Under the pieces are notes generated by a model. That model searched no databases, was not told where the DNA came from, and saw only the letters and a list, made by a program, of their open reading frames with translations. 9,088 nt of DNA from Chitinivibrionales bacterium (GTDB lineage Bacteria; Fibrobacterota; Chitinivibrionia; Chitinivibrionales; JANQEN01). This document shows, piece by piece, positions 1 through 7,000 of the stretch. Made by a program: the position numbers and the translations under genes. Where the stretch lies: assembly GCA_030593665.1 (NCBI GenBank), contig JAUVGS010000048.1, positions 1 through 9,088 on the forward strand, read 5' to 3'. Every line of letters starts with the position of its first letter. Positions within the stretch are counted from its first letter, which is position 1.

Positions 1-1
1 C

Positions 2-79
2 GTGGTAACGGAAGCTACAATCTACGATTCGATTAAGAAAGGCGTTCGTGGCCGAAAGGCAACGCAACACAAGATATAG
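2..79 (+). CDS. Possible C-terminal end of a plus-strand gene, unknown product (partial)
   Basis: Frame 2 of the plus strand is open from the window edge to a TAG at 77-79, giving 25 codons that end in GVRGRKATQHKI. The other two plus frames stop early in this stretch. The composition (several Lys/Arg, Gly-Val-Arg-Gly-Arg-Lys) looks protein-like, but 25 codons cannot establish coding. If real, the gene would run convergently towards the thioredoxin gene, with about 67 bp between the two stops. I do not recognise the family. A T-run at 110-116 lies downstream, but I see no GC-rich stem before it, so I do not call a terminator. The reading could be chance. Confidence 0.3.
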   Translation: MVTEATIYDSIKKGVRGRKATQHKI

Positions 80-146
80 ATGTTACAGCAATCAAGTGAA
101 TACCCATATTTTTTTATTTCAGAGCATACCTTCCCGTTTACCCGCG

Positions 147-944
147 TTATTCAGGATCCCACAATTGTATAGCAGCGCCTTTTAAATCAGTATACCATTT
201 TTTCAACTCACTTTTTGGCACACCAAGTTCATTGGCAATTACATCCGGAGATTCACCACATTCAATTCGAGCAACCGCATGCCATTTCTGTTTTGAGGTA
301 TACTTTTTTGGTTCCTTTTCTTCATCTTTCTCCTTTACTGCGACAGATTCACCTTCTTCGGTGCCCTGATCAACTTCGACCTCTTTTCCTTCATTTATTG
401 CAGTAAGGACCGTTTCGAGTATTTCCATCAGAGAAACATCTTCCTTATACCCAATCGAGGAATAGCGAATAATCCCACCCGGATCAACGACAAACAATGC
501 GGGCAGGGATTTTACACCGTACCGCTCAGCCGTTTTTTTATAGGGGTCGAAGAGAATCGGTAACTGATAATTTCGTTCTTGTGCAAAAGGAACCACCACT
601 CCCGCTCCTTTATCATCTATACTGATGAGGAAAATCTTAATATTTTCTTCTTTATGTTTATCATAAAACTTCTGCAACTCGGGAATCTCTTTGTGGCATG
701 GTTTACAATAGGTAGCCCAGAAACTTATAATGATCGTATGGGGCACATTATTAAGATAGGGTTTTACCAATTTTTCACCGCACCAGATACGAAGTGATTC
801 CCGTTTCCCGGAAAGCGACGGCATTGAAAAACTCGGTGCGGGTGTACCCGGTCCAAGTATGGAAGCACTTACTAGAGGTGGTACAATCAGAATAAAACAA
901 ATAGCACCTACTCTAAAACATTTTTGTACAGCATCCTTTTTCAT
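147..944 (-). CDS. Exported TlpA/ResA-like thioredoxin with a helix-turn-helix-like C-terminal tail
   Basis: This 265-residue protein is probably an extracytoplasmic thiol-disulfide oxidoreductase. Residues 1-28 form a signal peptide or membrane anchor: MKKDAVQK followed by a hydrophobic run ending near SAS. The thioredoxin fold spans about residues 34-185, with WATYCKPC giving the redox pair C80/C83 and the usual cis-proline in SLPALF (P148), as in TlpA/ResA/AhpC-TSA family members. C55 is an extra cysteine before the active site. Residues 186-215 are a charged linker rich in Glu and Lys. Residues 216-257 look like a small helical domain with a helix-turn-helix pattern (PDVIANELGVPKSELKKW), which is unusual for an exported thioredoxin. 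I chose the ATG at 944 over an in-frame GTG at 950 because AAGGGG (950-955) sits 5 nt before the ATG and overlaps the GTG. The gene begins 17 nt after the rho stop, so the two are probably cotranscribed. The substrate is unknown; cytochrome maturation or repair of exported proteins is typical of the family. Confidence 0.88.
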   Translation of the reverse strand: MKKDAVQKCFRVGAICFILIVPPLVSASILGPGTPAPSFSMPSLSGKRESLRIWCGEKLVKPYLNNVPHTIIISFWATYCKPCHKEIPELQKFYDKHKEENIKIFLISIDDKGAGVVVPFAQERNYQLPILFDPYKKTAERYGVKSLPALFVVDPGGIIRYSSIGYKEDVSLMEILETVLTAINEGKEVEVDQGTEEGESVAVKEKDEEKEPKKYTSKQKWHAVARIECGESPDVIANELGVPKSELKKWYTDLKGAAIQLWDPE

Positions 945-949
945 GTTCA

Positions 950-955
950 CCCCTT
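950..955 (-). promoter_or_regulatory. Ribosome binding site deciding the thioredoxin start
   Basis: The minus strand reads AAGGGG, with 5 nt to the ATG at 944. It overlaps the upstream GTG (948-950), which makes that alternative start unlikely. Confidence 0.6.
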
Positions 956-968
956 ACTTACTTACTTA
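954..968 (-). repeat. TTAC tetranucleotide repeat giving stops in three frames
   Basis: The plus strand has three and three-quarter copies of TTAC. On the minus strand this reads as TAAGTAAGTAAGTAA: it contains the rho stop (962-964) and places further TAA codons at 4-nt steps, so all three frames are closed between rho and the thioredoxin gene. It may be chance or a slippage-prone simple repeat. Confidence 0.6.
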
Positions 969-2212
969 TTCATCGAGTCAAGGAATTCTGCATTTGTCTT
1001 TGAATTGCTTACCTTTTCGCGTATAAATTCCATCATTTCAATAGGTCCGCGAGCTGTTGATGACAGAAACTTTCTCAGGATCCACATACGGTTCAACTCT
1101 TCTTTTGTCAACAACAGTTCTTCCTTGCGGGTTCCCGATTTCATCAAATCGACTGCGGGGAAAAGCCGCCGATCAGCTATTTTCCGGTCAAGTACCAATT
1201 CCATATTACCAGTACCTTTGAACTCCTCAAAGATAACCTCATCCATCCGGCTCCCGGTTTCTATAAGCGCTGTTGCTATGATAGTTAAACTTCCGCCATT
1301 TTCAATATTCCGTGCCGCACCGAAAAAACGTTTCGGTTTATACAATGCCTGCGAATCCACACCACCGGAAAGTATTCTACCTGAGTGAGGTGCAACGGTA
1401 TTATGCGCACGAGCAAGCCGGGTGATACTATCAAGCAGTATAACGACATCCTTATTATGCTCAACAAGCCGTTTCGCCCGTTCGATAGCCATCTCGGCAA
1501 CCACCACATGCCGTTCCGCAGGTTCATCAAACGTAGAGCTGATTACCTCGGCATTTACCGAATATCGCATAGCCGTCACTTCTTCGGGACGTTCATCAAT
1601 AAGAAGCACGATGAGAAAATCTTCCGGATGGTTATGCAAAATGCCATTGGCAATGTTTTTCAAGAGAACAGTCTTTCCTGCTCTTGGTGGCGATACAATA
1701 AGCCCACGCTGTCCCTTACCAATAGGTGTAAAAAGATTCATAATACGGGTGGAAACATCCTTGGGATCATATTCAAGGTTAAACCGCATCTCGGGAAACA
1801 ATGGAATGAGGTCGTCAAAATTAATCTTTTTCTTGCACTCTTCCGGATCTTCATAGTTGACCATCTCTACCCTCAGAAGTGCAAAGTACCGTTCTGAATC
1901 TTTGGGAGGACGAACTTGTCCAGAAACAGTATCCCCCGTTCGTAAATGAAATCGTTTAATCTGTGACGGTGACACATAAATATCATCAGGGCCGCTGAGA
2001 TAACTATTCATTGGAGAGCGAAGAAAGCCGAATCCATCAGGCATAATCTCGAGGACACCCTCGGCAAACATCTGCCCCTGTTCTGCCGCCTCAGCTTTCA
2101 GGATGTTAAAGATAAGTTCCTGTCTCCCTAAACTCCGGTCACTAATATTCAAATCTTTAGCGATCTCGTTTAATTCAGGCATTGATTTTGATTTGAGTTC
2201 AACAACATTCAT
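962..2212 (-). CDS. rho: Transcription termination factor Rho
   Basis: Rho is the hexameric RNA-dependent ATPase and helicase that ends transcription at unstructured C-rich sites and at untranslated RNA. The 416-residue length is close to the E. coli protein (419). Residues 1-45 form the Rho N-terminal helical domain. Residues 50-118 form the cold-shock-like RNA-binding domain ([19 protein letters not shown]). The ATPase core has Walker A SPPRAGKT (174-181), Walker B VVILLD (256-261) followed by SITR, the Q-loop region SGGVDSQAL (282-290), and the R-loop/secondary RNA site [11 protein letters not shown] (329-339). The ATPase segment has Arg in PPRAGKT where E. coli has Lys. Start: a longer in-frame reading extends to a GTG at 2281, but the ATG at 2212 begins [18 protein letters not shown], which matches the normal Rho N-terminus, and has AGGGG 8 nt upstream. 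The gene is followed closely by the thioredoxin gene. The long AT-rich leader upstream may carry autoregulation, which is common for rho. Confidence 0.98.
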   Translation of the reverse strand: MNVVELKSKSMPELNEIAKDLNISDRSLGRQELIFNILKAEAAEQGQMFAEGVLEIMPDGFGFLRSPMNSYLSGPDDIYVSPSQIKRFHLRTGDTVSGQVRPPKDSERYFALLRVEMVNYEDPEECKKKINFDDLIPLFPEMRFNLEYDPKDVSTRIMNLFTPIGKGQRGLIVSPPRAGKTVLLKNIANGILHNHPEDFLIVLLIDERPEEVTAMRYSVNAEVISSTFDEPAERHVVVAEMAIERAKRLVEHNKDVVILLDSITRLARAHNTVAPHSGRILSGGVDSQALYKPKRFFGAARNIENGGSLTIIATALIETGSRMDEVIFEEFKGTGNMELVLDRKIADRRLFPAVDLMKSGTRKEELLLTKEELNRMWILRKFLSSTARGPIEMMEFIREKVSNSKTNAEFLDSMNK

Positions 2213-2220
2213 GAAGTATA

Positions 2221-2225
2221 CCCCT
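2221..2225 (-). promoter_or_regulatory. Ribosome binding site deciding the rho start
   Basis: The minus strand reads AGGGG, with 8 nt to the ATG at 2212. This supports the 416-residue form of Rho over the 439-residue reading from the GTG at 2281. Confidence 0.7.
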
Positions 2226-2280
2226 AACCCAGATAATCTGGAAAGTACCTTCACGAAACAATAGCCTGCCACCAATGGCA

Positions 2281-2296
2281 CATAGTGCCCACTATG
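2281..2296. promoter_or_regulatory. Palindrome upstream of rho (possible operator or leader hairpin)
   Basis: CATAGTGCCCACTATG is an inverted repeat with 7-nt arms around CC. As RNA it could also form a 6-bp stem with a 4-nt loop. It ends 69 nt before the rho ATG. Perfect symmetry over 14 of 16 positions suggests a protein-binding site or a small leader hairpin, but no regulator is known here and a chance occurrence is possible. Confidence 0.35.
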
Positions 2297-2392
2297 GGTA
2301 GAAAATTATTTCCAAGGTACTAAGTGATAAAAAATGTATTTGTAGTTAATTAGTTTCCGTTAAAAGTTTACAATCAGTAGTTCTAATTTTAC

Positions 2393-2489
2393 TATGCTAG
2401 TCATGGTGAGCGGAGTCGAACCATCTACCATCAATAGTCCAATTTTTTAATATGCTAGTCATGGTGAGCGGGATCGAACCACCGACCAT
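2393..2489 (-). repeat. Tandem 39-nt repeat resembling a tRNA 3' (T-arm) end
   Basis: Copies at 2393-2431 and 2451-2489 match at 35 of 39 positions with a 58-bp period. The first 21 bases are identical. Read on the minus strand, each copy contains GGTTCGA, then CCGCTCACCATGAC, then TAGCATA. The segments TTCGACT and TTCGATC both fit the T-loop consensus TTCRANY, and the flanks can form only an imperfect T-stem (GGTGG with CCGCT; GATGG with CCGCT). No D-arm, anticodon arm or 5' acceptor strand is visible, so neither copy is a functional tRNA gene. Possible readings are tRNA-derived fragments, integration scars (tRNA 3' ends are common attachment sites), or a repeat family of this genome. The resemblance is seen in the sequence; the origin is inference. 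Confidence 0.6.
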
Positions 2490-2620
2490 TATCCAGAAAA
2501 AGAATAATAATTTTATAATAAAACATCCTCTAAAAAAGTCTTTCTTGAGATTTTTTCGGATTGGAGTAGAAACCAAATACGAGGTTTTGAAAAACGTAAG
2601 CATTATTTGGTTAAAAAAGG

Positions 2621-2650
2621 ATATTATCCTGGTTTATAAAATGATGTCAG
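2621..2650 (-). promoter_or_regulatory. Weak candidate promoter for rho
   Basis: On the minus strand, CTGACA (2650-2645) is followed after 18 nt by TAATAT (2626-2621), which lies inside the palindrome GGATATTATCC. A perfect TTGACA also occurs at 2667-2662 but lacks a good -10 at 17 plus or minus 1 nt. Transcription from here would give rho a leader of about 400 nt containing both tRNA-like repeats. In AT-rich DNA such matches are frequent. Confidence 0.22.
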
Positions 2651-2761
2651 GGGAAATGCATTGTCAAGTTTTTTTATATTGATCGCTTAATTTTTAAAAT
2701 ACTATCCCTTCCGTTATAAAATATTCTCTTCTAATAATGAATGATACGATTCCTTATATAT

Positions 2762-3928
2762 TTATTTCAAAACCTCATTTCTTGACTTATAAAAATCTCG
2801 ATGAAAACTATAGGTGCTAAATATTTCCTGATCTATCACCGGTTTTCCGTGCAGGATAAGATTCGCAATATTCCGGCCAACGCCCGGCCCCATCATAAAA
2901 CCATGCCCACACATACCGACGGCGAGATACAATCCCTCGATTTCGTTTACTTTCCCGCAAATCGGAAGACTATCGGGAGTCATGGGATAGAGTCCCCGCC
3001 AGATCCTCCGGATAAGCATATTTTTCAAGCGCGGTATCAGACTTATCATTCGTTCAGCCAGTACCGGAAGAAACTCTGATGTAGACTCCCTGTTAGTTCC
3101 GGTAAAAAGTTCACTGGGTGTATAGCAAAAAATAATCGGCCCTTCATGATTTTGTGCAAAATAGAAATTAGCTGTCTTACCCTCAGTGCCCGGGCGTAAA
3201 TCAACAACCAACGGGCCAAGAAACTGTTCCATCGGTGCAGAGATTCCGGCTTCATGGCTATCCGGAGTGACCGGCACCTCCAACCCGGCTAGTGTTCCTA
3301 CCTCTGCTGCATATGCTCCGGCAGCATTTACTATAACCGGAGCATAATAGATCCCTTTATCGGTTTTGACCCCGTTTACCGAATCTTTTTCCATTAGTAT
3401 TTCAGTTACTATCTCATTGAAATGAAAAAAACACCCTTTATCATTCGACACCTGATACATAGCGTTAATCGCAAGCAACGGTGAAACCTGACCGTCACCC
3501 GGAGAATAGGTCCCGCCAATAAGACCTTCCGGAGTAATGCCCGGTATAATTTCCCTGATACCTTCAGCATCTATCCAATCAATATCCAATCCAAAGGACT
3601 TCTGATCCGTGAGGAGACCTTTAAGGATTTTTTCCTCACGCTCGCCAAATACCGGAAAGCTATATCCTCCCTTTTTCCAACCGATATCATGTCCATACGT
3701 TTCTTGCCATTTACTGAAGATATCCAGGCTATCCAAACATATCTTTATTTTTGCAGGATCAGAATGGGTAGCACGGACCCCGCCAATAGCCGCTTTATTC
3801 TGCCCCTGTCCCACTGATGCCTTTGTCTCAAGAACAAGAACTTTCTGACCTTCACGAGTCAGAAAAAATGCAATAGGAACACCAACGCTTCCTCCTCCAA
3901 TAACTATTGCATCATAGTTTCTATTCAT
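2762..3928 (-). CDS. DAO-family FAD-dependent amine/amino-acid dehydrogenase subunit (HcnC / SoxB / proline dehydrogenase beta-like)
   Basis: This 388-residue flavoprotein belongs to the D-amino-acid oxidase (DAO) superfamily, whose members oxidise the C-N bond of glycine, sarcosine, proline, opines or D-amino acids. The N-terminal dinucleotide-binding motif is AIVIGGGSVG (7-16), with an acidic end to the second strand in LVLETK (31-36). IGGVRATHSDPAKIKI (48-63), the VIVNAAGAYAAEVG segment (198-211), RRIWRGLYPMTPDSLPICG (307-325) and MCGHGFMMGPGVGRNIANLI (339-358) are the regions usually conserved in SoxB-like subunits. There is no signal peptide or membrane helix, so it should be cytoplasmic. 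The longer reading starts at 4006, but the ATG at 3928 directly precedes the Rossmann fold and has AAGGA 7 nt upstream. It lies 128 nt downstream of the 1308-residue protein, whose back half resembles the partner subunit of this class (HcnA/HcnB, proline dehydrogenase alpha). I infer it is the substrate-oxidising subunit of that complex. The substrate is not deducible, and a stand-alone oxidase is the alternative. Confidence 0.92.
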   Translation of the reverse strand: MNRNYDAIVIGGGSVGVPIAFFLTREGQKVLVLETKASVGQGQNKAAIGGVRATHSDPAKIKICLDSLDIFSKWQETYGHDIGWKKGGYSFPVFGEREEKILKGLLTDQKSFGLDIDWIDAEGIREIIPGITPEGLIGGTYSPGDGQVSPLLAINAMYQVSNDKGCFFHFNEIVTEILMEKDSVNGVKTDKGIYYAPVIVNAAGAYAAEVGTLAGLEVPVTPDSHEAGISAPMEQFLGPLVVDLRPGTEGKTANFYFAQNHEGPIIFCYTPSELFTGTNRESTSEFLPVLAERMISLIPRLKNMLIRRIWRGLYPMTPDSLPICGKVNEIEGLYLAVGMCGHGFMMGPGVGRNIANLILHGKPVIDQEIFSTYSFHRDFYKSRNEVLK

Positions 3929-3935
3929 CAAAGTA

Positions 3936-3940
3936 TCCTT
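3936..3940 (-). promoter_or_regulatory. Ribosome binding site deciding the DAO-family start
   Basis: The minus strand reads AAGGA, with 7 nt to the ATG at 3928. It abuts the cre-like palindrome, so a repressor bound there could also affect the region of translation initiation at the DNA level. Confidence 0.65.
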
Positions 3941-3953
3941 GTAAACGTTAACT
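3940..3953. promoter_or_regulatory. cre/LacI-family-like operator before the DAO-family gene
   Basis: TGTAAACGTTAACT matches the classical cre consensus TGWAANCGNTNWCA at 13 of 14 positions (only the last base differs) and is nearly palindromic around the central CG. It ends 11 nt upstream of the start codon and touches the ribosome binding site. LacI/GalR-family regulators, including CcpA, bind sites of this shape. A bound regulator here could block transcription started in the 128-nt gap or reading through from the upstream gene. No regulator gene is visible in the window. The match is seen; the function is inferred. Confidence 0.35.
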
Positions 3954-3977
3954 GGTTCAGGGTTTATCCCAATACTA

Positions 3978-4006
3978 AGGTTAAAAATGTAAATTGTACA
4001 TTGCAA
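3978..4006 (-). promoter_or_regulatory. Weak candidate promoter for the DAO-family gene
   Basis: On the minus strand, TTGCAA (4006-4001) and TAACCT (3983-3978) are 17 nt apart. An alternative -10, TACAAT (3998-3993), matches five of six consensus bases but has a poor -35. Either would place the cre-like site at or just downstream of the transcription start. The 128-nt gap is larger than the 19-nt gap between the two preceding genes, which makes an internal promoter reasonable. It also contains the small direct repeat AACCCAGAACCCAGAAC (4013-4029). Confidence 0.22.
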
Positions 4007-4056
4007 AATTAAAAACCCAGAACCCAGAACGGTTACGTATTTACTTACTATGCCCG

Positions 4057-7000
4057 CTATTCCTTTACACCTGCAAAAATACCCAGAGGGACCTCTATAT
4101 CCGGAGGTCTATATACCGGTCTGGTGACCTCTTTCAAATCCACTCCCTCTTCACGAAACAGGCGAAGTATCAATTCAGTACAATTTTTCCCGTTGCAGGC
4201 ACCCATACCAGTGCGCAAAGCCGCCTTTATCAGGTTCATATCTCGATATCCCTTGCGAATAAGCGTTACTATCTCACCTTTAGTCACCCGCTCACACCGG
4301 CAGATAATAGTATCAGCATCCTGCATAACACTATCTTTTGTCGGTTCCTGTTCATTCCATGGTATCCTGAAACCTGCAACACGCAAACGGTCTTTGAAAG
4401 GGACCTCTAAAAGTAGCAGTGAGCGTCGATCCTGTTTTTTGGTATCCCGAAATGCAATAACCGTACCTGTCCCGATTTTTTCCCCTTCCATGCCAACAGT
4501 TATTACTTTTTCACCAACATGTATAATCCCTTTCGGCAATTCAAAAGGCATAGTTAAAAGAGCTGCATTGCCATTTTGATCATAACTTTCATCAACGAGG
4601 ATAACAGCTAATCCGGGACATGCCAGCACACACTGCGCACATCCCAGACAGGTATCACCTTCAAAAGAGGGTGTTCCGATCAGTTCATCGGTATCCATTT
4701 TTATTGCATTTTTGGGGCAACTGTCCCGACATGGATTGCAGGGAATCTCCTGGACACATCTGAAAACGGGGTATATCTTTCCCGGAATAGTCTTACTATC
4801 ATGTGATACCATTTCGCCGGGTTTGCTTCTCAGTGTTGTTACAAGGTTGTCCCATTTTTTTTGGACAGTCACTGATCCTTTAAGCTTCCGTGCAATTTTT
4901 CTTCCCTGTATACGGCCACTGAACATGGCCGCACTTGCTTCGGCAATTTCCTCGGTATCCCCGGCAGCAAAAACGTTCATACCATATTCCTTTGCTTTCA
5001 CATACATTTCATCAACCGGTGAGAGTCCAACGGCAATAAGAAGCGTATCGACCGCAAATGTTTTTTCTGTACCGGTTACCGGTTTGAAATTGCTGTCAAT
5101 TTCACCTATAGTAACTGCTTCAAGATGTTCCTTACCCTGCACGTGAAGAATGGTATGTGAGGTATATACCGGTATCCCAAACCTTGCCAATTTGTCCAGA
5201 TGCACCTTGTATCCACCACAGCTTGGTAAGGCCTCAACCAGACCGACGACCTCAATACCAGCCTGTAAAGCATGATAACCGCCGATCAACCCGACATTTC
5301 CCCCACCACAGATAAAGAGTTTTTCTGCGGGTCTTACGAGATCACGGTTAACAAGGGTTTGAAAAGCGCCGGCCCCATACACGCCGGGCAAATCACACCC
5401 TGGAAAGGATAATGTTTTTTCCCGTGCCCCTGCTGCAACCAGTAGTATCTCCGGCTTAACCAACACATACGTACCATCCTTGACAATACCGACCTTTCCA
5501 TCACCGAACACGCCGACCGCAGGTGAATTCAACCATATATCAACCATATCGTTGGCATACCTGCCCAACTCATCCTCAAGCAGATGGGCAATATCGATAC
5601 CACGTGTCCCCGCATAGCAGTCGATTCGGGAGCCAAAAAAGTTATGTGTCTGCAGGGTAAGTTTTCCGCCCAATTCATACTTATCATCAACAAGTATTAC
5701 CTTCACGCCAAATTTTGCCATTTCAATTGCTGCGGAGAGGCCTGCCGGACCACCGCCGATAATAAGGCATTCCGTATCCACGGTTGCAGCAGGCTCCATG
5801 TCGGGCACTATATCTTCCGGAGGCAGATCCGGTTTTTTATCACAGCTAAGGACTGTCATGCCGGGCAGCACCGGGACCATGCACCCTTTCACAGGTTTAC
5901 CATCGGCAATCACCATGCACTGTGAACACTGACCGTTAGCACAATAGATTCCCTGCGGTGCGCCATCTTTCGGATGATGGCCAAAAACTTTAATACCATT
6001 TGCATATAACGCAGAAGAGATCATCTCCCCGGATCGGGCACTTATTTTTTGGCCATTAAAAGTAAATGAAATACTATCAGGGTCAGCAGGAGGGGTTAGT
6101 ATTGGATGAGATTGAATCCTATTCCTCACCGCTGGCAATTCCTCTCTTTTTTCCTTCTCCTCCGAAATATCTCTTTGAGTAGAAAAGGCCATACATGGTT
6201 GACAGGTAACAATCTCCCTCCATGCTCCATCGCGCAACAGAAGTCTGATCTGAGCTATTTCCTGCGGTGTTGAACATAAGAGCTGCGTTGAAGAGCTTTT
6301 AACCTTTTCAATAAGTTCTCTTCTTTTTTCAGGAGAAATAAAGAACGTGAAATCCGACACCTCAGTGGTATCTGAGGAATTGACTCCGGATAGTTCATTG
6401 ACAGTAATGATTTCACAATCACGTTTAAATGATGGGAGATCATAACGACTGAAAGCAATTATTTTTACCGCATTGCTTTCATCCACTGCCTGTTTTGTAA
6501 AAACAGGTCGCACGGAAATATTTTTCTTTTTCAATAATTCTGTCGCATTTTCTATTATGTCACTCAGGCGCCATTCTGAAATAAGCAATGATAATAACAA
6601 ATCCATTTCAGGCAGATTGCCTAAATAGAAAAACGTTTTCTTACTATCTGCAATGGTATTAAAAATCTGCATAACAGATTGAGGTAAAACAGGGGTAAGT
6701 TCCGGCCTTGTTTTAAGCCACTGCATAATGTCAAGTGCACGATCCATTCCGGCAGCCTGTTCTTCACCTGATTCACGGATTGCTTTAAGTGGTGTTGCTT
6801 TTAAATTGTCCCTGAAAAGAGATACCGCCTGTGCAGGGCCTTCCAAACCCGGATCAGGATTCAGTAACCGTACACGGTTTCTACCTAAACCTGCTGATAC
6901 GGCAAGTTCTTCATTCACAGAGACCAATTTTTCACCGAGGGTTCCTCCCTTACCGTAAGGACAGGTATCCCGATCTCTGCACATAAGGCCAACACCGTTT

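Larger units (their letters stand above)
2282..2761. other. AT-rich intergenic region between the DAO-family gene and rho
   Basis: No convincing gene lies in these 480 bases. The minus-strand reading at 2397-2603 and the plus-strand reading at 2452-2682 are low-complexity (Phe/Lys/Ile/Asn-rich) translations that run through the tRNA-like repeats, so I treat them as spurious. The stretch holds the tandem 39-nt repeat, the palindrome just upstream of rho, a perfect palindrome GGATATTATCC (2619-2629), and promoter-like hexamers for minus-strand transcription. I see no GC-rich stem followed by a T-run that would end the upstream transcript. Confidence 0.7.

Noticed and set aside
80..146. Rho-independent terminator between the convergent gene ends
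   Set aside because: There is a T-run at 110-116 on the plus strand, but I could not find a stable GC-rich stem next to it.
2213..2281. Longer Rho with 23 extra N-terminal residues (GTG start at 2281)
   Set aside because: The extra residues do not resemble a Rho extension, and the ATG at 2212 has a clear AGGGG at 8 nt and a canonical Rho N-terminus.
2393..2489. Intact tRNA gene(s)
   Set aside because: Only T-arm-like and 3'-tail sequence is present. No D-arm, anticodon arm or matching 5' acceptor strand could be found on the minus strand upstream of either copy, and the T-stems pair imperfectly.
2397..2603. Minus-strand 68-codon reading upstream of rho
   Set aside because: It is Phe/Ile/Lys-rich low-complexity sequence that runs through both tRNA-like repeats. 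It has no recognisable domain and the opposite strand is equally open, as expected of AT-rich intergenic DNA.
2452..2682. Plus-strand 76-codon reading
   Set aside because: It overlaps the repeats and the AT-rich stretch, with Lys/Asn/Ile-rich composition and no family resemblance; it lies on the strand opposite to all five convincing genes.
3929..4006. Longer DAO-family protein starting at 4006
   Set aside because: The extension covers the candidate promoter and operator, lacks domain features, and the ATG at 3928 has AAGGA at 7 nt directly before the Rossmann fold.
4013..4029. Short direct repeat AACCCAGAACCCAGAAC as a CRISPR-like or iteron element
   Set aside because: It has only two full 7-nt units, which is too short and too few for an array or origin.
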